Positions 59,317 to 64,000 of a stretch of DNA of 64,000 nucleotides are shown here, piece after piece. Where the stretch lies: NCBI RefSeq assembly GCF_011064615.1, contig NZ_JAALJH010000054.1, forward strand, positions 1 through 64,000, written 5' to 3'. Position numbers and translations under genes: made by a program. Numbering within the stretch: position 1 is the stretch's first letter; every line of letters starts with the position of its first letter. Under the pieces are notes generated by a model, which was not told the DNA's origin, did no database searches, and saw nothing but the letters and a program-made list of their open reading frames with translations. Origin of the DNA: Aquisphaera insulae (GTDB lineage Bacteria; Planctomycetota; Planctomycetia; Isosphaerales; Isosphaeraceae).

Positions 59317-60018
59317 ATGGGCCAGAAGATTCGACCGACAGGGTTCCGCGTGGGAATCATGGAGGACTGGCGGAGCCGCTGGTACGCCTCCAAGCACGAG
59401 TTCAGCGACCTGCTCGTCGAAGATTTCAAGATCCGCAAGTTCATCAAGAACAAGTACGGCTTCGCCGGGATCCCCAAGATCGAGATCGAGCGGACCCGCG
59501 ACGCCGTCACCGTACTGCTCTCCACCGCGCGGCCGGGCGTGATCATCGGCCGCAAGGGGGCCGAGGTCGAGAAGCTCCAGGAGGAGCTCCAGAACCTGAC
59601 CGGCCGCCGGATCGAGATCAAGATCGTCGAGGTGGCCCGTCCGGAGATCGACGCGCAGCTCATCAGCGAGGACATCGCCGAGCAGCTCCAGAAGCGGTCG
59701 AGCTTCCGCCGGACCATGAAGCGGGCGATCGAACAGACCATGGACGGCGGGGCCAAGGGGGTCAAGATCCAGCTCTCCGGCCGCCTCGGCGGCGCCGAGA
59801 TGTCGCGGACCGAGGCCTCGGCCGCCGGCTCCGTCCCCCTCAGCACATTGCGGGCCCGCATCGACTACGGCTTCACCGAGGCCAAGACGGCGCAGGGCCA
59901 TATCGGGATCAAGGTGTGGGTCAACCAGGGCGACTATTTGAAGATGGAGGCCGCCGATGGCGCTGATGCCCAAGCGGGTCAAGTTCCGAAAAAGCCAAAA
60001 AGGCCGCGTAAGAGGTAA
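59317..60018 (+). CDS. rpsC: 30S ribosomal protein S3
   Basis: This 233-residue protein starts MGQKIRPTGFRVGIMEDW and contains the KH-domain motif ARPGVIIGRKGAEVEKLQEE and the C-terminal GRLGGAEMSRTEASAAGSVP. S3 lines the mRNA entry tunnel with S4 and S5. Its last 20 codons (DAQAGQVPKKPKRPRKR) lie inside the rplP coding sequence in another frame, a 62-nt overlap. Confidence 0.96.
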   Translation: MGQKIRPTGFRVGIMEDWRSRWYASKHEFSDLLVEDFKIRKFIKNKYGFAGIPKIEIERTRDAVTVLLSTARPGVIIGRKGAEVEKLQEELQNLTGRRIEIKIVEVARPEIDAQLISEDIAEQLQKRSSFRRTMKRAIEQTMDGGAKGVKIQLSGRLGGAEMSRTEASAAGSVPLSTLRARIDYGFTEAKTAQGHIGIKVWVNQGDYLKMEAADGADAQAGQVPKKPKRPRKR

Positions 60019-60376
60019 TGCGACCCGCGGCAACTACGTCGCCTTCGGCGAGTGGGGCCTCCAGGCCCTGGCGCCGGGGCGGATCAGCGCCCAGACCATC
60101 GAGGCCGGCCGCGTGGTGGCCAGCCAGTCGGTCAAGGGGGAGGGCAAGCTGTTCATCCGGATCTTCCCCCAGAAGAGCGTGACCGCGATCCCGGCCGAGA
60201 CCCGAATGGGCAAGGGCAAGGGCGAAATCGAATACTGGGCGGCCGTCGTCAAGCCGGGCACGATCCTCTACGAGGTCAGCGGCCTGAGCGAGGAGGCGGC
60301 CCGGGCGGCCTTCGCCCGCGTGGCCCACAAGATGCCGGTCCCGTGCCGGTTCATCGGCCGCCGGCCGACCATCTGA
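59957..60376 (+). CDS. rplP: 50S ribosomal protein L16
   Basis: This 139-residue protein starts MALMPKRVKFRKSQKGRVRG; this N-terminus is highly conserved, so the start inside rpsC is real and not a mis-call. The rest has VAFGEWGLQALAPGRISAQT and MGKGKGEIEYWAAVVKPGTI. L16 helps place tRNA in the A site. A second ATG at 59966 would still overlap rpsC by 53 nt. Confidence 0.96.
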   Translation: MALMPKRVKFRKSQKGRVRGNATRGNYVAFGEWGLQALAPGRISAQTIEAGRVVASQSVKGEGKLFIRIFPQKSVTAIPAETRMGKGKGEIEYWAAVVKPGTILYEVSGLSEEAARAAFARVAHKMPVPCRFIGRRPTI

Positions 60377-60494
60377 TCCGAACCGATCCGAGCCGACCCG
60401 ACCGACCAGATCGGGACGCCACGAGCCGAGGAGACCAGCCAGGGACGCCCCGGACGGCCGCAGAGGCCGGCCGGGGACGGCCCGGGAGAAGACC

Positions 60495-60725
60495 ATGAGC
60501 AAGCCCGCAGAACTCCGCGAGCACGACGACGAGCAGCTCGAGCTGATGCTCAAGGACGTGCAGAGCAACCTGTTCCGCCTCCGGCTCCAGAGCGAGACCG
60601 AGCGGCTCGAGGCCCCCTCCGAGATCATCAAGGCCAAGCGGGAGATCGCCCGGATCAAGACGATCCTCCGCCTCCGCGAGATCGACCGGGCCGGCGTCGC
60701 CGCCGCCGCGCCGGCGGCCTCTTAA
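60495..60725 (+). CDS. rpmC: 50S ribosomal protein L29
   Basis: This 76-residue protein has the L29 helical hairpin (LREHDDEQLELMLKDVQSNL then FRLRLQSETERL and IKAKREIARIKTILRLREI), with an Ala-rich end. L29 borders the tunnel exit next to L23. It is 118 bp after rplP. Confidence 0.94.
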   Translation: MSKPAELREHDDEQLELMLKDVQSNLFRLRLQSETERLEAPSEIIKAKREIARIKTILRLREIDRAGVAAAAPAAS

Positions 60726-60807
60726 CGACCGGGCCGGCGGCCGGCCCAACCAGCCGGCCCCACCGGCGGGACGCACCCCGAACCACTGAATCCAGCCATC
60801 GAGCGAT

Positions 60808-61143
60808 ATGAGCCCCGAACCCAACGCCAGCACGAAGACGCCCGCGGCCCCGCGGTCCCGCCGCAAGACGGAGATCGGGGTCGTCGCGTCCGACAAGATG
60901 AACAAGACCCGGCGGATCGTCGTCGAGCGCCTGGTGCCGCACCCCAAGTACGGCAAGATGCTCCGCCGCCGCACCGTCTGCCACGCCCACGACGAGGCCA
61001 ACGAGTCCCACGTCGGCGACACCGTGGAGATCATGGAGACCCGCCCGCTGTCCAAGCTCAAGCGGTGGCGGATCGTCCGGATCGTCCGCAAGGGGGCCCA
61101 GCAGGCCCTCGCCGGCGAGGGCCAGGCCGCCCCTCAGGGCTGA
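60808..61143 (+). CDS. rpsQ: 30S ribosomal protein S17
   Basis: A 111-residue protein with extensions at both ends; the core KTEIGVVASDKMNKTRRIVV, HPKYGKMLRRRTVCHAHDE and VGDTVEIMETRPLSKLKRWR is S17. The N-terminal ~19 residues (Pro/Ala/Lys-rich) and the last ~15 residues are beyond the usual ~85. S17 binds 16S rRNA early. Confidence 0.95.
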   Translation: MSPEPNASTKTPAAPRSRRKTEIGVVASDKMNKTRRIVVERLVPHPKYGKMLRRRTVCHAHDEANESHVGDTVEIMETRPLSKLKRWRIVRIVRKGAQQALAGEGQAAPQG

Positions 61144-61256
61144 GCCGCCGGGCCGAACTCGCGATCAAGTAGCAAGGCCCGGGGCTCCCTCTCCCGCCCC
61201 GGGCCGCCCCCAGAACCACAAGAGCAGTCGAAGAACAGGCATAGGGTGTCCGTACC

Positions 61257-61637
61257 ATGATCCAGATGCAGACCCGGCTCGACGTGGCCGACAACACGGG
61301 GGCCAAGGAAGTCATGTGCATCAAGGTCCTCGGCGGCAGCGCCTCGCGCTACAAGCGGCGCACCGCGGGCCTCGGTGACACGATCATCGCCAGCGTCAAG
61401 AAGGCGACCTCCGGCGGCGACGTCAAGGCGGGCGACGTCGTCCGCTGCGTCATCGTCCGCACCCGCAACCAGACCCGGCGGCCCGACGGCTCCTACGTCA
61501 AGTTCGACCGCAACGCCGTGGTCCTCATCGACAACGAGAAGAACCCCAAGGGCACCCGCATCTTCGGCGCCATCGCCCGCGAGCTGCGCGACCGCCAGTT
61601 CATGAAGATCATCAGCCTCGCGGCCGAGGTCGTCTGA
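61257..61637 (+). CDS. rplN: 50S ribosomal protein L14
   Basis: This 126-residue protein starts MIQMQTRLDVADNTGAKEVM. L14 blocks: RTAGLGDTIIASVKKAT, VRCVIVRTRNQTRRPDGSYV and IFGAIARELRDRQFMKIISL. It lies at the subunit interface, where it binds RsfS. First gene of the spc part. Confidence 0.97.
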   Translation: MIQMQTRLDVADNTGAKEVMCIKVLGGSASRYKRRTAGLGDTIIASVKKATSGGDVKAGDVVRCVIVRTRNQTRRPDGSYVKFDRNAVVLIDNEKNPKGTRIFGAIARELRDRQFMKIISLAAEVV

Positions 61638-61695
61638 CCCCCCCGGCCGCCCGCAGGACCGGACGCATAGCGAACCGCCCCGAAACGAGACGATC

Positions 61696-62073
61696 ATGTA
61701 CATCAGAAAAGACGACCAGGTCGAAGTCATCGCCGGCGACGACAAGGGAAGCCCCGACAGTCGGAAGTTCGCCAAGGTCCTCCGCGTCTTCCCCGCGCGG
61801 AACAAGATCGTCGTCGAGGGGGTGAACCGCGTGTACAAGCACATGCGGCCCAGCAGCAAGAATCCCCAGGGGGGGCGGCTCTCCAAGGAGATGCCGATCG
61901 ACGCCTCCAACGTCCTGCTCGTCTGCAACAAGTGCAACCGCGGCGTCCGGATCGGCCACCGGTTCAGCGCCGAGGGGCAGAAGCAGCGGTACTGCAAGAA
62001 GTGCGGCCAGTCGCTGGGCGACGTCGGGCCCCGCAAGCCGGCCCGCGCCGCGGCGGCCCCGAGCAAGGCCTGA
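61696..62073 (+). CDS. rplX: 50S ribosomal protein L24 with zinc ribbon end
   Basis: In this 125-residue protein the KOW core (IRKDDQVEVIAGDDKGS and KIVVEGVNRVYKHMRPS) carries a short insertion after DDKGS. The C-terminal half has four cysteines (CNKC and CKKC) forming a zinc ribbon, which several bacterial L24 proteins share. An Ala/Lys-rich tail follows. L24 starts 50S assembly. Confidence 0.95.
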   Translation: MYIRKDDQVEVIAGDDKGSPDSRKFAKVLRVFPARNKIVVEGVNRVYKHMRPSSKNPQGGRLSKEMPIDASNVLLVCNKCNRGVRIGHRFSAEGQKQRYCKKCGQSLGDVGPRKPARAAAAPSKA

Positions 62074-62151
62074 CCCGTAACCGGCCCCCACGACCAGCGG
62101 ACCCGACCGAAACCCAGCGCGTAATCCCGGCGGACTCGAAGGACCAGCGGA

Positions 62152-62724
62152 ATGGCTCGCCTCCAAGACCTCTACAAGAACGACATCGCCAAGGCGATGG
62201 CCACCAAGTTCAACCTGACCAACCCCATGTCGATCCCTCGGCTCGAGAAGATCGTCATCAACATGGGCGTGGGCAAGGCCACCCAGGACAAGGCGCTCCT
62301 CGAGGTCGCCGCGGACAGCCTGGGCAAGATCAGCGGCCAGAAGCCGGTGCTCACCAAGGCCAAGACCTCGGTCTCCGGCTTCCGCCTCCGCGAGGGGAAC
62401 GACATCGGCTGCAAGGTCACCCTCCGGGGCCGGCGGATGTACGAGTTCCTCGACCGCCTGGTCTCGATCGCCCTGCCTCGTATCCGCGACTTCCGGGGCG
62501 TGAACCCCAACAGCTTCGACGGCCACGGCAACTACAGCCTGGGCCTGGCCGAGCAGGTGGTCTTCCCCGAGATCGACGCCGACAAGCTGCAGCACACCCA
62601 GGGCATGGACATCACCATCGTGACCACGGCCGGCAACGACGACCAGGCCCGCGAGCTCCTCCGCCACTTCGGCGTCCCGTTCCGCCAGCCGGGCGCCAAG
62701 GGAGGCCCGGGGGGCAGGCCCTGA
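62152..62724 (+). CDS. rplE: 50S ribosomal protein L5
   Basis: This 190-residue protein has the L5 blocks IPRLEKIVINMGVGKATQDK, GQKPVLTKAKTSVSGFRLRE and FPEIDADKLQHTQGMDITIV. A Gly/Pro-rich tail of about 10 residues extends the usual length. L5 binds 5S rRNA with L18 and L25. Confidence 0.96.
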   Translation: MARLQDLYKNDIAKAMATKFNLTNPMSIPRLEKIVINMGVGKATQDKALLEVAADSLGKISGQKPVLTKAKTSVSGFRLREGNDIGCKVTLRGRRMYEFLDRLVSIALPRIRDFRGVNPNSFDGHGNYSLGLAEQVVFPEIDADKLQHTQGMDITIVTTAGNDDQARELLRHFGVPFRQPGAKGGPGGRP

Positions 62725-62813
62725 GAAGGGCGCGTTGCAAAGGGATCGGATTTGGAACCTGACGGATCCGGCGCCGCGAGGCGCCCTGTCTACCCGGCGA
62801 TAAAAGGCTGAGC

Positions 62814-62999
62814 ATGTCGACCAAGGCACAGAAGATCAAGTCCGAGACGCCACGCAAGTTCGAGGTCCAGCACCGCAACCGGTGCCGCCTCTGCGGCCGC
62901 CCTCGCGGCGTCTACCGCAAGTTCGGGATCTGCCGCATCTGTTTCCGCAACCTCGCCAGCCGCGGCCTGATCCCCGGCGTCAAGAAGGCGAGCTGGTAA
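62814..62999 (+). CDS. rpsN: 30S ribosomal protein S14, zinc-binding (type Z)
   Basis: This 61-residue short form of S14 has CRLCGRPRGVYRKFGICRIC, a four-cysteine zinc site (C+ form), then FRNLASRGLIPGVKKASW. The presence of the zinc form fits a bacterium with constant zinc supply. Position between rplE and rpsH is canonical. Confidence 0.96.
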   Translation: MSTKAQKIKSETPRKFEVQHRNRCRLCGRPRGVYRKFGICRICFRNLASRGLIPGVKKASW

Positions 63000-63159
63000 G
63001 AGAGAAGACGAGAGGGCCGGGGGCACGCCCCCCCGCCGCGACGAAACCCGACCAGACGATCGCACGAGTCGAGACCCCCCGCCGCGCCGACCTCGCCCGC
63101 CTCCCCCATCGGGGCCCCGGGCACGTTACCCGCGACGGCTCAGGAAGGCTTCTTCGCCC

Positions 63160-63555
63160 ATGATGACCGACCCCATCGCCGACATGCTCACCCGCATCCG
63201 CAACGCCGTCCGCGTCGAGCGCCAGCAGCTCGACATGCCGACGTCGAACATGCGGAAGGGGATCGCCCAGGTCCTCAAGGAGGAGGGCTACCTCTGGGAC
63301 TTCGAAGAGATCGAGACCACGCCGGCGCGGACCCTCCGCCTGCACATGAAGTACGGGCCCAACGGCGAGCGGCTGATCACCAAGATCGACCGCATCAGCA
63401 AGCCGGGCAAGCGCGTCTATCGCGGCTACAAGGAGCTCCGGCCGGTCCTGGGCGGCATGGGCATCCAGATCCTCAGCACCCCCCAGGGGATCGTCAGCGA
63501 CCGCCGCGCCCGCGAGTCCAAGATCGGCGGCGAGGTCCTGGCGCTCGTCTACTGA
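63160..63555 (+). CDS. rpsH: 30S ribosomal protein S8
   Basis: This 131-residue protein starts MMTDPIADMLTRIRNAVRVE (double ATG). S8 blocks: KGIAQVLKEEGYLWDFEE, RISKPGKRVYRGYKEL and GIQILSTPQGIVSDRRARES. S8 binds the central 16S rRNA domain and in E. coli represses the spc operon. Confidence 0.96.
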   Translation: MMTDPIADMLTRIRNAVRVERQQLDMPTSNMRKGIAQVLKEEGYLWDFEEIETTPARTLRLHMKYGPNGERLITKIDRISKPGKRVYRGYKELRPVLGGMGIQILSTPQGIVSDRRARESKIGGEVLALVY

Positions 63556-63617
63556 CGCGGCGTCGGCTCAGGTGCACCCAGAACCAATGATCCCGCGGAG
63601 GGAGGAACGAGTCAGCC

Positions 63618-64000
63618 ATGTCCCGTATCGGTCGCAAGCCGGTCGCCGTCCCGGCCAACGTGAAGGTCTCGATCGCCGGCCAGAAGATCGAGGTCGAGGG
63701 CCCCAAGGGGAAGCTCAGCTTCGAGCATCGCCCCGAGATCAGCCTGAAGTATGACGACGCGACGAAGTCCGTCGAGGTCAAGCGGCAGGACGACGAGCGG
63801 CTCAGCCGGTCGCTCCACGGCCTGACCCGGAGCCTGGTCGCCAACATGGTCAAGGGCGTGGCCGAGGGCTACACCAAGAAGCTCGAGATCGTCGGCGTCG
63901 GCTACCAGGCCCAGCTCAAGAAGGCCAACACCGTGGCGCTCCAGGTCGGCTACGCCAACCAGGTCGTCCTCGAGGCGCCGCCGGGCGTGTCGGTCGTGGT
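63618..64000 (+). CDS. rplF: 50S ribosomal protein L6, 3' end outside window
   Basis: 127 codons are visible from the ATG at 63618 (MSRIGRKPVAVPANVKVSIA), with L6 features GPKGKLSFEHRP and GVAEGYTKKLEIVGVGYQAQ. GGAGG lies 12 nt upstream. The gene continues past the window edge. L6 joins the sarcin-ricin region of 23S rRNA. Confidence 0.95.
   Translation, partial: MSRIGRKPVAVPANVKVSIAGQKIEVEGPKGKLSFEHRPEISLKYDDATKSVEVKRQDDERLSRSLHGLTRSLVANMVKGVAEGYTKKLEIVGVGYQAQLKKANTVALQVGYANQVVLEAPPGVSVV

Overview
The window looks like chromosome from a planctomycete, most likely the Isosphaeraceae. The basis is very high G+C content, two DUF1559 pseudopilin-type secreted proteins, three PEP-CTERM proteins, secreted proteins carrying the planctomycete LExRxLL N-terminal motif, a haem/PQQ dehydrogenase of the large planctomycete type, Ser/Thr kinases (one paired with an ECF sigma factor), and a Gemmata-style 'VACCR' family protein. 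The family assignment is inference. High G+C also creates very long open frames antisense to real genes; these were left out. No tRNA, rRNA, intact insertion sequence or CRISPR array was seen.

Layout. 1-2070: a cytochrome c/PQQ sugar dehydrogenase that runs off the left edge. 2222-6631: a very large membrane protein with a voltage-sensor-like four-helix block and no visible pore. 6708-8968: a methyltransferase and a GT4 glycosyltransferase on the minus strand, with a clear sigma-70 promoter. 9395-11327: two overlapping zinc-ribbon membrane proteins, the second an M50 protease. 11497-14736: a VOC protein, a Ser/Thr kinase ending in two DUF2934-like modules, and a PEP-CTERM SGNH hydrolase. 14797-18444: a divergent sugar-responsive locus, with an apiosidase-like DUF4038 hydrolase and a TolB-like propeller facing a XylR-type regulator. 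18445-25189: a gene remnant, a VACCR-family gene, a 166-bp nested palindromic element, an FG-GAP protein, a DUF1559 pseudopilin and a small membrane protein.

25333-29527 is a tightly packed minus-strand run: a small secreted protein, an ECF sigma factor, a probable membrane anti-sigma factor, and a four-module redox protein (cytochrome c, copper monooxygenase-like, EF-hands, redoxin). The last three are spaced by a 4-nt overlap and a 1-nt gap, so they probably form one regulated unit. 29695-41015 holds an MBL hydrolase, a zinc alcohol dehydrogenase, a GH5 hydrolase, an ECF/Ser-Thr kinase pair, two tandem spherulin-4-like proteins, a ureidoglycolate-lyase-like cupin, a 102-bp structured repeat present twice, a sterol desaturase-family enzyme and a PEP-CTERM protein.

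41563-54553: elongation factor G, a repeat-filled region that cuts short an AAA ATPase gene, a second DUF1559 gene with a small lipoprotein, a 1150-residue AsmA-like protein, a VapBC-type toxin-antitoxin pair, a small conserved gene and a surface protein with six Ig-like repeats. 54893-64000: a well-formed promoter and the S10-spc ribosomal protein operon (rpsJ to rplF, cut by the right edge), in the usual bacterial order. Two oddities there are a His/Asp-rich tail on L22 and a 62-nt overlap between rpsC and rplP.
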